Part shown: positions 16,970-25,450 of the stretch, one piece after another | Layout of the letters: every line of letters begins with the position of its first letter | Position numbering within the stretch: the stretch's first letter is position 1 | Assembly: GCF_012274275.1 (NCBI RefSeq) | Contig: NZ_JAANZA010000001.1 | Coordinates: 186,001-250,000 of the forward strand | Source of the DNA: Cryobacterium sp. BB307 | GTDB taxonomy: Bacteria; Actinomycetota; Actinomycetes; Actinomycetales; Microbacteriaceae | Reading direction: 5' to 3' | Length of the DNA stretch: 64,000 bases | Program-made: the position numbers and the translations under genes | Notes under the pieces: model-generated | Database searches by the model: none | What the model was told of the DNA's origin: nothing | Seen by the model: only the letters and a program-made list of their open reading frames with translations

Positions 16970-17062
16970 GGTGGTTGAGGGATTGCGAAGCGATCGTCTC
17001 GAAACCACCGTCCGAGAGCTGGTTTCGAGACGATTGCGCTTCGCGGAATCCCTCAACCCGCG
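16970..17062. repeat. two facing family B repeats
   Basis: A copy at 16970-17010 faces an inverted copy at 17019-17062. The latter contributes the stop codon of the TetR gene ending at 17053. The pair mirrors the arrangement at 16514-16606, so MmcQ lies between two near-identical units. Confidence 0.8.
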
Positions 17063-17715
17063 GGAGCCGGGACCAGACCGCTCGCTTCGAGTACCGTCGG
17101 ATCCGCGCCGAGCGACAGCAGCCTGTCCGTGGTCGCTCGGCGGGCACGCCGGTACGGCTCATCTCCTCCACCGCGCAGCAGCGACCGGGAGTTCGCTTGT
17201 TCCTCGAGCGCCCGCAGCTCGAACGCGAGCTGTTCGGCGTCGTCCAGCAGCGGCAGTTCGCCCTGCCGCATCGCGTATCCGATGGTCGCCACGAGGTAGC
17301 CGTCCCACTCGTCCAACTGCTCGGCGATCGCGTCGCGGATGACGCCCGGCTTGGAGTCGAACTCCGTGGCCGCAGCAAGGAAGAAACAGCCACCGGTGAA
17401 CACGCGGTTCTGGGAGTACGCCAGCCAGCGCATCACCAGCGCGGCAAGCCGCGGCAAGCCGCGCGGCTGTGACCGTGCCGGCTCGATCACCGTCTCCAGG
17501 AACACCTCGCGCGCCGCCTGGACAACCGCGACCTGCAGCCGCTCCTTCGATCCGAACAATGCGGCGACGCCGCTTTTGCTCGCGCCGACGTCGGCCGCGA
17601 GGGTCCCCAGGGACAGTCCGCCCAGTCCGTGAACCGACGCGACATCCATGGCGCGCTCCAGCACGGTGCGACGAGACTCGTCCCCGCGCAGCCGGCGTCC
17701 GTCGATTACATCCAT
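17053..17715 (-). CDS. TetR/AcrR-family regulator
   Basis: A 220-residue repressor with an N-terminal helix-turn-helix (LSLGTLAADVGASKSGVAALFGSKERL, about residues 34-58) and a ligand domain containing GGCFFLAAATEFDSKPG, typical of the TetR_C family near hydrolases and reductases. It ends APAG-stop using repeat sequence. It is divergent from the alpha/beta hydrolase; two direct operator-like repeats lie between them. Confidence 0.88.
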   Translation of the reverse strand: MDVIDGRRLRGDESRRTVLERAMDVASVHGLGGLSLGTLAADVGASKSGVAALFGSKERLQVAVVQAAREVFLETVIEPARSQPRGLPRLAALVMRWLAYSQNRVFTGGCFFLAAATEFDSKPGVIRDAIAEQLDEWDGYLVATIGYAMRQGELPLLDDAEQLAFELRALEEQANSRSLLRGGGDEPYRRARRATTDRLLSLGADPTVLEASGLVPAPAG

Positions 17716-17730
17716 GCCACTAGTGTAAAC

Positions 17731-17770
17731 GCACGATCGTTCGTATAGTTAGTTGCACGACCGTTCGTAT
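17731..17770. promoter_or_regulatory. two direct copies of GCACGAnCGTTCGTAT, likely TetR operators
   Basis: GCACGATCGTTCGTAT at 17731-17746 and GCACGACCGTTCGTAT at 17755-17770 differ at one base and are 24 bases apart, start to start. Each contains an imperfect ACGA/TCGT dyad. They fill the gap between the divergent TetR and hydrolase genes and overlap the likely promoters (TATAGT 17744-17749 or TATTCT 17768-17773). Confidence 0.65.
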
Positions 17771-17788
17771 TCTTTTCAGGAGCACTTC

Positions 17789-18637
17789 ATGAACCCCATC
17801 GGCACCGCACTCAACGAGGTCGGACGCTTCTCCCCAACACTCGCCGCGAGGATCGCGTTCCCACTCTTCATGCGGGTCGGACCTCGGCTCCCGGTCCGCG
17901 CCGATGCCGCCGCGACGCACGAGGCCGCCGTCCGCGACACCATCACGGTCAACGGCAAACGCGTGACCACCTACCAGTGGGGCCAGGGCACCGAGACGGT
18001 GCTGCTGGTACACGGTTGGCGCGGGCGCGCCGCGCAGTTCGCCCGCCTGGTGCGCGAGCTGCGCGCATCCGGATTCACGGTCGTCAGCTTCGACGCTCCC
18101 GCCAACGGCGCGTCCGGCGGGCGGCGCACCAGCATCCTCGACTACCTCGACGCGATCGAGCAGCTGCAGCGCAAGCACGGCTCCTTCCACACCGTGGTCG
18201 GCCACTCGATGGGAACGCTTGCCACCCTCGTCGCCATCCACCGCGGGCTCACGGTCGGTCGCCTGGTCGGGATCTCCGGTGTCGCGGAGGCCGACAACCT
18301 CTACGACGGCTTCCGGCGCGCGCTGCGGCTGCGCCCGGAAATTGCGGCCACGCTGCCCGAGCTGTTCCGCAGCCGGGTGGTGCGCGACGACTCCGGGGTG
18401 GAGCTCTTCTCGAGCGTTCGCACGCCGTTGACGGCGGACATCCGGATGCTCCTCATCCACGACCGCGGCGACCGGATGGTGCCGGTCGAGCAGTCCCAGC
18501 GGCTGGCCGCCGCCCACCCGAGCGCGCAGCTCATCGTCACCGAGGGGCTCGGCCATAACCGGATCCTCGCGGCAGACCAGACCCTCGACGCGGTGATGGA
18601 GTTCGTCACCTCCGGCGAGCGGGTCGCGTCCAGCTAG
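17789..18637 (+). CDS. alpha/beta hydrolase
   Basis: A 282-residue serine hydrolase. The oxyanion segment LLVHGWRGRA, nucleophile elbow GHSMG (Ser140), acid in IHDRGDRMVP and His in GLGHNRIL make a full catalytic triad. There is no signal peptide. AGGAG (17778-17782) precedes the ATG at 17789. The divergent TetR protein and twin operators suggest substrate induction. The stop lies one base from the convergent membrane-protein gene. Confidence 0.9.
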   Translation: MNPIGTALNEVGRFSPTLAARIAFPLFMRVGPRLPVRADAAATHEAAVRDTITVNGKRVTTYQWGQGTETVLLVHGWRGRAAQFARLVRELRASGFTVVSFDAPANGASGGRRTSILDYLDAIEQLQRKHGSFHTVVGHSMGTLATLVAIHRGLTVGRLVGISGVAEADNLYDGFRRALRLRPEIAATLPELFRSRVVRDDSGVELFSSVRTPLTADIRMLLIHDRGDRMVPVEQSQRLAAAHPSAQLIVTEGLGHNRILAADQTLDAVMEFVTSGERVASS

Positions 18638-18638
18638 C

Positions 18639-19061
18639 TCAGACGTTGGCCGGCATGAATGGTATCGCTGTCTCGGTGAGCGCCAGCCCGCCCGGGTTCA
18701 GGTGCACGATTACGTTGCCGCCTACCTCTATATAGAAGACGAGCACCTGCACCGCCATGATGAGCGTCACGGCTCCGGCGAGCGCCATCCCGACCCAGAC
18801 GACGGTGCGGCCGGCGCGGGAGCCGCGCAGCCCGGCAAGCGCGAACAGGCCGATGATGATCGCGATCATGCCGACCCAGGACAGCGTGTAGGTGCGCGCG
18901 CCGGCGGCGTCAACCTGGCCTTGGAACTGCAGCAGCCACAGCGTCACCAGGGCGGCGCCGACGGTGAGGATCGCGCCGACCCAGCCGTAGGTCGGCCCCA
19001 TCTCGACGCGCGTCTCGGGTGAGCCGTAGACCCAGTTGCCGTCGTCCGATTGCCCCTGCAT
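18639..19061 (-). CDS. four-helix membrane protein, hypothetical
   Basis: A 140-residue protein with four hydrophobic segments (about residues 27-46, 58-78, 85-112 and a weaker one near the end). The soluble N-terminus MQGQSDDGNWVYGSPETRVEMGP is polar. No family recognised. It is convergent with the hydrolase and divergent from the zinc-ribbon gene. Confidence 0.6.
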   Translation of the reverse strand: MQGQSDDGNWVYGSPETRVEMGPTYGWVGAILTVGAALVTLWLLQFQGQVDAAGARTYTLSWVGMIAIIIGLFALAGLRGSRAGRTVVWVGMALAGAVTLIMAVQVLVFYIEVGGNVIVHLNPGGLALTETAIPFMPANV

Positions 19062-19108
19062 GCACTATTTCTACCGGATGTCGGCTGCTGGCGGCATACT
19101 GTTCGATC

Positions 19109-19309
19109 ATGGCGAGACTGGTGGTCTGCCCAGAGTGCGGGCAGCGCGGCGGCGTGCGAATCGTCTGGGGCATGCCGGCTGGCGAGGACTTCGAGCGTGC
19201 CGAACGCGGCGAGATCATCCTTGGCGGATGCCTGCTGACCGGCAACGACCCGGACTGGTCCTGCCGCGAGTGCGGCCACCTCTGGGTCAAGGCGGCGAGG
19301 GCGGCATGA
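19109..19309 (+). CDS. small zinc-ribbon protein
   Basis: A 66-residue protein with two CxxC pairs, CPECG near residue 7 and CRECG near 54, which together form a zinc ribbon (VVCPECGQRGGVRIVWG and WSCRECGHLW). Function unknown. The ATG lacks a ribosome-binding site but has TACTGT (19097-19102) six bases upstream, suggesting a leaderless mRNA. Its TGA overlaps the next ATG. Confidence 0.72.
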   Translation: MARLVVCPECGQRGGVRIVWGMPAGEDFERAERGEIILGGCLLTGNDPDWSCRECGHLWVKAARAA

Positions 19310-19812
19310 CCGCCTACGTCGGGTTGTTGCGCGGCGTGAACGTGGGCGGCGTGAAGCTGCCGATGGGCCAGCTGCGCGACCTGTGCGAGAGCCTCGGCTT
19401 CGACAATGTGCGCACCTACATCGCGAGCGGCAACGTGCTGTTCGATGTCCGCGCATCCGAGTCCGACGTCAAGGCGAAGCTGGAGAAGGCGCTCGCCGAG
19501 CACATGGGACGCCCGATCGGCGTCATGGTTCGCACGGCCGCCGAGCTAGCCGGAGTGGTCGCGGACAACCCGTTCCCGGACCGCCCCGCGAGCAAGACTG
19601 TCGCGATCTTCCTCGACAAGCCGCCACCGGATGCCGCCCTCGAGCAGGTCAGGAATCGCACCAACGAGGAGGTCGCCGTGGGCACGCGCGAGCTGTACGT
19701 GTTCTACCCCGACGGTCAGGGCCGCTCGAAGCTCAGCATCGACGCCGCGGGGAACGGCACCGCCCGGAACATGAACACCGTCGCGAAACTGGCGGAGCTG
19801 GCCGCGGGCTGA
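19306..19812 (+). CDS. DUF1697 family protein
   Basis: A 168-residue DUF1697 protein with the family opening YVGLLRGVNVGGVKLPMGQLR, the LGFDNVRTYIASGNVLFD segment and a YPDGQGRSKLS stretch near residue 130. Function is unknown. It starts in an ATGA overlap with the zinc-ribbon gene, and a short terminator follows. Confidence 0.88.
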   Translation: MTAYVGLLRGVNVGGVKLPMGQLRDLCESLGFDNVRTYIASGNVLFDVRASESDVKAKLEKALAEHMGRPIGVMVRTAAELAGVVADNPFPDRPASKTVAIFLDKPPPDAALEQVRNRTNEEVAVGTRELYVFYPDGQGRSKLSIDAAGNGTARNMNTVAKLAELAAG

Positions 19813-19823
19813 TCCCGACCCGC

Positions 19824-19842
19824 AGGCCACCAAGGCCTTTTT
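19824..19842 (+). terminator. small intrinsic terminator
   Basis: AGGCC-ACCAA-GGCCT followed by TTTT, 11 bases after the DUF1697 stop. Confidence 0.5.
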
Positions 19843-19965
19843 CTGCCCCCTCGCGACCTCTACGCCCACCCGTGAGAACTGAGTGAAACCCTGCCGCGCA
19901 GCAGCAATCAGGCTTACCCTCAACACAGGTATCGCCAGCAGCATTTCACCTCAACGGAGGCACTC

Positions 19966-20721
19966 ATGGCAACCAACGATTCAACCTTGGCCGCTCGGCT
20001 CGCCGCGGAGGCCTTCGGCACCTTCCTGTTGGTCCTCGGCGGTGTCGGCACCGCGGTCTTCGCGGCCAACTTCCCAGACGCCGAAGCGAACTCACTCGGC
20101 GTCGGCTATCTCGGCGTCGCACTCGCGTTCGGGCTGACCGTCCTGGTCGGCATCTACACGGTCGGGCACATCTCGGGCGGCCACTTCAACCCGGCCGTCT
20201 CGTTCGGTGCCGCATTCGCCGGGCGGCTGCCATGGCGTGACGTCGCCCCGTACTGGGCAGCCCAGCTGGTGGGCGGCATCCTCGGGTCGACTGTCGTCCT
20301 GGCTATCGCCGCCGGCGGGATCGAGGGCTTCCTGCCCAACGCCTTCGACACCGGCTTCGCGTCTAATGGTTACGACGACCGTTCCCCCGGTGAGTTCAAC
20401 CTGCTGTCGGTGATCATCGCCGAGGTCGTGCTCACCGCCGTTTTCCTGTACGTGATTTTGGGCTCCACATCCGAACGGTCGAATCTGGGATTCGCAGGTC
20501 TCACTATCGGCCTCTCACTGACGTTGATCCACTTGATCAGCATCCCGATCAGCAACACCTCGGTGAACCCGGCGCGGTCGATCGCTGCGGCGATCTACGC
20601 GGGACCGGCGGCGCTCGCCCAGGTGTGGGTGTTCATCCTCGCCCCACTGCTGGGCGCCCTGATCGCCGGCGCGACCTACCGGCTGATGTTCGAGCGTCGG
20701 CTGGCCCCTCCCGGCACGTAA
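19966..20721 (+). CDS. aqpZ: aquaporin Z-type water channel
   Basis: A 251-residue MIP-family channel with six membrane helices and both NPA boxes: GHISGGHFNPAVS (Asn75) and SNTSVNPARSI (Asn201). The Arg after the second box, the histidine-containing selectivity segment and the short loops fit a water-selective AqpZ rather than a glycerol facilitator. AACGGAGG precedes the ATG. Confidence 0.93.
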   Translation: MATNDSTLAARLAAEAFGTFLLVLGGVGTAVFAANFPDAEANSLGVGYLGVALAFGLTVLVGIYTVGHISGGHFNPAVSFGAAFAGRLPWRDVAPYWAAQLVGGILGSTVVLAIAAGGIEGFLPNAFDTGFASNGYDDRSPGEFNLLSVIIAEVVLTAVFLYVILGSTSERSNLGFAGLTIGLSLTLIHLISIPISNTSVNPARSIAAAIYAGPAALAQVWVFILAPLLGALIAGATYRLMFERRLAPPGT

Positions 20722-20817
20722 ATCTGGGGTGCCCTAGATCCGTGCCGACGCGCCGCGCGTCGGGTCCCGCGCACCGCCGCGCGCCCGGATACTCGGGGCA
20801 AACCCTTTGGGACCCCT

Positions 20818-20873
20818 TCGGTGATCGAGCTTGTCGAGATCCCGCTGTGGGTCTCGACAAGCTCGACCACCGG
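20818..20873. repeat. family A palindromic repeat in a 5' leader
   Basis: GATCGAGCTTGTCGAGATC and GTCTCGACAAGCTCGACCACC are inverted arms around GCTGTGG. The element ends about 13 bases before the next start codon and abuts its ribosome-binding site. Confidence 0.8.
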
Positions 20874-20885
20874 AAAAGAGGTTCC

Positions 20886-21239
20886 ATGAACATCCAAACC
20901 CGCATCGGCCAGATCATCCTGGTGCTCCTGTTCGCCATGTGCGGCGTCATCTCGGTCAGTACCGCATTCGCCGACGACCCGTTCCCGTTCGAGGCGATCG
21001 TGCTCATCGCGACCTTCGGGGTGACGCTCGCGGTGATCGGCGTGGTCGCAACGCTCACCGCACTGGACAAGCCCGCGATCCGCCTCGCCCTGTGGGTACT
21101 GCCGCTGTTCTTCGTCTCGCACGTCGCACTGCTCGGGACGTGGATCCCGGATGCGATCCTCGCCGTGGTCTCCGCCCTCGCTCTCGTGCTGGTGTCGCTG
21201 CCGTCGAAGGCGCCGGCGCGCGCGGAGGCTGCGGCCTAG
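20886..21239 (+). CDS. small membrane protein, hypothetical
   Basis: A 117-residue protein with three to four hydrophobic helices (about 8-28, 36-60, 68-88, 92-108). The first may be a signal anchor. AAAAGAGG (20874-20881) is the ribosome-binding site and directly follows a family A repeat, so a transcript from upstream would carry that hairpin in its leader. No family recognised. Confidence 0.65.
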   Translation: MNIQTRIGQIILVLLFAMCGVISVSTAFADDPFPFEAIVLIATFGVTLAVIGVVATLTALDKPAIRLALWVLPLFFVSHVALLGTWIPDAILAVVSALALVLVSLPSKAPARAEAAA

Positions 21240-21308
21240 GTCGGGCACCTCCCCCAGAACGGATGTCGCGGGTCGCCGGTACTGTCGAGGCAGGCGAAAG
21301 GAGCCCGC

Positions 21309-24300
21309 GTGTTCGTACTCGATGACCGTGTCGTCACCAGCCCGAGTGACCTCACCGTCGCGTCGAAGTGCGAGTTCGCGTTCCTGCGCAAGATCGACGC
21401 GAAGCTCGGCAGGGTCGAGCCGGTGGAAGACCCGGAAGACGCGATGCTCGAGCGCGCCGCGCGGCTCGGCGACCAGCACGAGGCCCGCGTGCTCGAACGC
21501 TACCGTGAGCGATTCGGCTCCGGCGTCGTCGAGATCGCCCGCCCCGACGAGCTGACCGCCGAGACGCTCGCAGCCGCCACCGCGGCCACCCACGATGCGT
21601 TTGAGAACGGCGCCGACGTGGTCTTCCAGGCCACCTTCTTCGACGGCGACCTCATCGGCTTCGCCGACTTCATCGTGCGGCAACCCGACGGCTCCTACCT
21701 GGTGCAAGACACCAAGCTGGCGCGCCGCGCCCGCGTCACCGCGCTCCTGCAGCTCGCCGCCTACGTCGAGCAGCTCGAGAAGACCGGCATCCGGGCGGCG
21801 CCGACCGTCGAACTGCTGCTCGGCGACGGCACCGTCAGCGTGCACCAGGTCGCGGACATCATGCCGGTCTACCGGCGACGCCGCGAACGACTGGTGCAAC
21901 TCGTCGCCGACCGGATGCGCGCATCCGACCCTGTGGCGTGGGGCGACCCGCGCTTCACCGTCGACGGGCGCTGCCCCACTTGCGACGCCGAGGTCACCGC
22001 GCACCGCGACGTGCTGCTCGTCGCGGGCATGAGGGTGCTGCAGCGCGAGCGCCTCGCGAACGCCGGCATCACCACCATCGACCAGCTCGCAGGTGCAGAC
22101 ACCGTGCCAGAGACCATCGCCGCCAGCACGTTCGAGTCGCTGCGCGCGCAGGCACGGTTGCAGCTGCAGGCGACGGATGACGCGCCACCGCCGTTCGAGC
22201 TGGCCGACGGCCGCACGATCGGGTTCATCCCCGAACCGAACCCGGGCGACGTGTTCTTCGACTTCGAGGGCGACCCGCTCTACACGGAAGGGCCGGGCGA
22301 GAGCTGGGGCATCGACTACCTCTGGGGGCTGGTGGAGGCCGACGGCACCTTCCGCGCCTGGTGGGCGCACAACTTCACTGAGGAGCGCGCCGCGCTCGAG
22401 GACTTCATGGCCTACATCGCCGACCGGCGCAAGCGCTACCCGGGGATGCACATCTACCACTACGCGAGCTACGAGCGCACCCACCTGCTGTCCATCGCGG
22501 CCAGGCACGGCGTGTGCGAGAACGCCGTCGACGGGCTGTTGCGCGACCACATGCTCGTCGACCTGTACCCCATCGTGCGCAAGGGCGTGCGCGTCGGCAG
22601 CCGCTCCTACTCGATCAAGAAGCTCGAGCCGCTGTACATGCCCGACACCCGCGACGGGCAGGCGGTCACCACCGGTGCCGACTCGATCACCGAGTACGTG
22701 AGCGCACGCGAACTGATCGACTCCGGCGACCTGCTGACCGGCCAGCAGATGCTCGACGCGATCGCCGACTACAACGAGTACGACTGCCAGTCGACGCTCG
22801 CACTGCGGGACTGGCTGCTGGCCGTGGGCGCGGAGCACGGCATCCGGCCCGGCTCGCGTCCGATCGAGGAGCAGGAGGGTCCGGATGTCCCCGCCTCGCC
22901 CCTCGCGGAGGCATTGCTCCACCGTGCCGGCGATCCACTGCACGAGCGCACCGTCGACCAGACCGCTGCGGCGCTCGCGTCGGCGGCCATCGACTACCAC
23001 CGGCGGGAGCAGAAGAGCTTCTGGTGGGGGCACTTCGCGCGTCTGGTCGCGCCGATCGAGGAGTGGGAGGCCACCCGTGATGTGTTGAGGGCGCAGGCCG
23101 TGCGGGTTGTGGATAACTGGCACCGCGGCGACAACCATCGGGTCGACCGGCGCACCCTATTGTTGCGCGGCGAGTGGGCGCCGGGCAGCACCGTCAAGCC
23201 GACCGAGCAGGCCGGACCGTTCCTGGTCTATGAATCGCCTGGGCCGTTCATCATTCCGAACGCCGAAGCTGGCGCCCGGCCTGCCCGCAGCGTGCGGCTG
23301 GTCGAGGTGTATGACGACGGCGCCCTGGTGGAGGAGACGCTGCCTGAGGGCATCGAGCCGTACGCTCACCTGCCCGTCGCGTTGACGCCGGCGGCACCGC
23401 CCGGTGCCGGTGCCCAGCGGCCTGCGATCGAGGAATGGGCGCAGCGGATCATCGACACCCCGCCCGACGGCGCATCCGGCGGCTGGCCGAAGGATCCGAT
23501 GGTGGACATCCTGCGCCGCACCCCGCCGCGCACCCGCAGCGGAAACCTCTCCCCGGTCGTCGACGAGTCCTACCGCACGGCGGTGGTGGCGAGTCTGCTC
23601 GACCTCGACGACTCCTATCTCGCCGTGCAGGGGCCACCCGGCACCGGCAAGACCTGGCTCGCCTCGCACGTTATCGCCGACCTGGTGCGCGAGCACCACT
23701 GGAAGATCGGCGTCGTCGCGCAATCGCACGCGGTGGTGGAGCACGTGCTCGACAGGCTCGTCGGCGATGCCGGGCTCGACCCGTCGCTCGTCGCCAAGGC
23801 ACCCAAGGACCGACTCAACCCGGGCGACCACGACTACACGGTCCTGGCGAAGAAGGACGACGCGTTCCGCTTCGCGTTCGAGCACGCCGACACCGGGTTC
23901 GTGTTCGGCGGCACCGCGTGGGACTTCGCCAACGTCGGCCGGGTCCCCCGTCGCTCACTCGACCTGATCGTCGTGGACGAGGCCGGGCAGTTCGCGCTGG
24001 CCTCAACCATCGCCGCGAGCGTTGCCGCGAAGAACGTGATGCTGCTCGGCGACCCGCAGCAACTTCCGCAGGTGAGCCAGGGCACGCATCCGGAACCCGT
24101 CGACACGTCCGCGCTCGGCTGGGTCGCCGACGGGCACGACGTGCTGCCGCCCGAGTACGGGTACTTCCTCGCGGAGAGCAGGCGGATGCATCCGGCCGTC
24201 GCCGCCCCGGTGTCGCGGCTGTCGTACGAGGGCGCGTTGCACTCGCACGAGTGCGCGTCGCAGCGCTCGCTCGATGGGATTGCGGCTGGACTGCATCCGG

Positions 24301-24788
24301 TGCCGGTGGTGCACGTGGGCAACTCGACCCAATCGCCGGAGGAGGCCGAGGTCGTGGTCGAGCTGGTGCGGGCAGCGCTCGGTCGATCGTGGGTTCCGGA
24401 GCCGGATGCCGCGGTGCGGCCGCTCAGGCAAGCGGACCTGATCGTGGTGACGCCGTACAACGCGCAGCTCACACTTGTGCGGGCGCACCTCGATGCCGCA
24501 GGGTTCACCGAGGTGCCGGTCGGCACGGTGGACAAGTTCCAGGGGCAGGAGGCTGCCGTGGCGATCGTGACGCTCGCAGCGTCGTCGGCGTCGGATGTGC
24601 CGCGCGGCATGGAATTCCTCATCATGAAGAACCGCCTGAACGTGGCGATCTCGCGCGCGCAGTGGGCCGCCTACCTGATCTACTCGCCGGAGCTGACCGA
24701 GTACCTGCCGCATACCCCCGACGGTGTGACGGAACTGGCGGCGTTCATCCGCCTGGTGGAGAACCCGGCGGCGCTGCCCGTCGCTTGA
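21309..24788 (+). CDS. TM0106-family RecB-like nuclease fused to SF1 helicase
   Basis: A 1159-residue fusion. The N-terminal half is a RecB/Cas4-like nuclease domain (VVFQATFFDGDLIGFADFIV; SYLVQDTKLARRARV catalytic Asp and Lys), with a CPTCDAEVTAH zinc site and an RNase H-like segment beginning DVFFDFEGDPL. The C-terminal half is an SF1 helicase with Walker A GPPGTGKTWLA (Lys781), DEAG box (VVDEAGQFALA), LGDPQQLPQV and the final VGTVDKFQGQEAAV and NVAISRA motifs. GAAAGGA precedes GTG 21309. The likely role is nucleic-acid processing or repair. Confidence 0.92.
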   Translation: MFVLDDRVVTSPSDLTVASKCEFAFLRKIDAKLGRVEPVEDPEDAMLERAARLGDQHEARVLERYRERFGSGVVEIARPDELTAETLAAATAATHDAFENGADVVFQATFFDGDLIGFADFIVRQPDGSYLVQDTKLARRARVTALLQLAAYVEQLEKTGIRAAPTVELLLGDGTVSVHQVADIMPVYRRRRERLVQLVADRMRASDPVAWGDPRFTVDGRCPTCDAEVTAHRDVLLVAGMRVLQRERLANAGITTIDQLAGADTVPETIAASTFESLRAQARLQLQATDDAPPPFELADGRTIGFIPEPNPGDVFFDFEGDPLYTEGPGESWGIDYLWGLVEADGTFRAWWAHNFTEERAALEDFMAYIADRRKRYPGMHIYHYASYERTHLLSIAARHGVCENAVDGLLRDHMLVDLYPIVRKGVRVGSRSYSIKKLEPLYMPDTRDGQAVTTGADSITEYVSARELIDSGDLLTGQQMLDAIADYNEYDCQSTLALRDWLLAVGAEHGIRPGSRPIEEQEGPDVPASPLAEALLHRAGDPLHERTVDQTAAALASAAIDYHRREQKSFWWGHFARLVAPIEEWEATRDVLRAQAVRVVDNWHRGDNHRVDRRTLLLRGEWAPGSTVKPTEQAGPFLVYESPGPFIIPNAEAGARPARSVRLVEVYDDGALVEETLPEGIEPYAHLPVALTPAAPPGAGAQRPAIEEWAQRIIDTPPDGASGGWPKDPMVDILRRTPPRTRSGNLSPVVDESYRTAVVASLLDLDDSYLAVQGPPGTGKTWLASHVIADLVREHHWKIGVVAQSHAVVEHVLDRLVGDAGLDPSLVAKAPKDRLNPGDHDYTVLAKKDDAFRFAFEHADTGFVFGGTAWDFANVGRVPRRSLDLIVVDEAGQFALASTIAASVAAKNVMLLGDPQQLPQVSQGTHPEPVDTSALGWVADGHDVLPPEYGYFLAESRRMHPAVAAPVSRLSYEGALHSHECASQRSLDGIAAGLHPVPVVHVGNSTQSPEEAEVVVELVRAALGRSWVPEPDAAVRPLRQADLIVVTPYNAQLTLVRAHLDAAGFTEVPVGTVDKFQGQEAAVAIVTLAASSASDVPRGMEFLIMKNRLNVAISRAQWAAYLIYSPELTEYLPHTPDGVTELAAFIRLVENPAALPVA

Positions 24789-24808
24789 CTCGCCGGTGGC
24801 CGACCCCA

Positions 24809-24845
24809 CCGGTGGTCGAGCCTGTCGAGACCCTCAACCCGCGGG
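24809..24845. repeat. family A/B hybrid repeat
   Basis: GGTGGTCGAGCCTGTCGAGAC runs directly into CCTCAACCCGCGGG, the family B terminus, which provides the stop codon of the isochorismatase gene at 24834. Confidence 0.75.
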
Positions 24846-25436
24846 GGTTGGCTCCCCCTCCGGGCTCACCAGCTCCGCCCCGGCGTGCCCCATCTCCTCC
24901 AGGGCGGCCGCTGTCGCATCCGGCGCAACCCCGGCGACCAGTCCGGTCAGCACGCGCACCCGCCGCCCGTGCTCGAGCGCGTCGAGCACCGACGCGCGTA
25001 CGCAGTGGTCCGTGGCGATGCCGACGACGTCGATCTCGAGCACACCCAACTCGTCCAGCTTCTCGGACACGGTCGCACCGTCATCCGTCTTCCCCTCGAA
25101 GATCGAGTAGGCCGGCACACCCTGCCCCTTGCGCACGTGGATCGTGACCGCATCCGTGTTCAGGTCCGGGTGGTACTCGGCGCCGGGCGTTCCGGCGACG
25201 CAGTGCGCGGGCCAGGTGTCCACGAAGTTCGGTTCGGCGCCGACGGCGAAGTGCCCGCCATTGTCATTGTCGGCGTCGTGCCAGTCGCGGGACGCGAAGA
25301 CGTGCTCATACCGATCCGGATGCTTCGCCAACAGCGCCGTGACCCCGGCGGCCACCGCCGCGCCACCCTGGACGCCGAGCGCACCGCCCTCGGTGAAGTC
25401 GTTCTGCACATCGATGACGAACAAAGCCCGGCTCAT
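24834..25436 (-). CDS. isochorismatase-family hydrolase, nicotinamidase-like
   Basis: A 200-residue cysteine hydrolase. Asp in LFVIDVQNDFTEGGAL, Lys in VRKGQGVPAYS and Cys in GIATDHCVRASVLDA form the triad, and SRDWHDADNDNGGHF carries the metal-binding Asp/His set typical of nicotinamidases (PncA). Nicotinamide to nicotinic acid in NAD salvage is the best guess. The protein ends TPAG-stop, with the last codons lying in a repeat element. Confidence 0.87.
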   Translation of the reverse strand: MSRALFVIDVQNDFTEGGALGVQGGAAVAAGVTALLAKHPDRYEHVFASRDWHDADNDNGGHFAVGAEPNFVDTWPAHCVAGTPGAEYHPDLNTDAVTIHVRKGQGVPAYSIFEGKTDDGATVSEKLDELGVLEIDVVGIATDHCVRASVLDALEHGRRVRVLTGLVAGVAPDATAAALEEMGHAGAELVSPEGEPTPAG

Positions 25437-25450
25437 GGTCTTCCCCTTGC

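Noticed and set aside
16514..17062. CRISPR-like spacing of repeats around MmcQ
   Set aside because: There are only two pairs, the units are palindromic in facing orientation, no unique spacers of constant length exist and no cas gene is nearby.
20676..23138. Long antisense frame of about 820 codons opposite the RecB-helicase gene
   Set aside because: Low-complexity Arg/Val/Asp composition and no motifs; a shadow of the real gene.
21309..24788. The RecB/Cas4-like nuclease-helicase as a new defence gene
   Set aside because: It matches the widespread TM0106-type fusion and stands alone without other defence genes.
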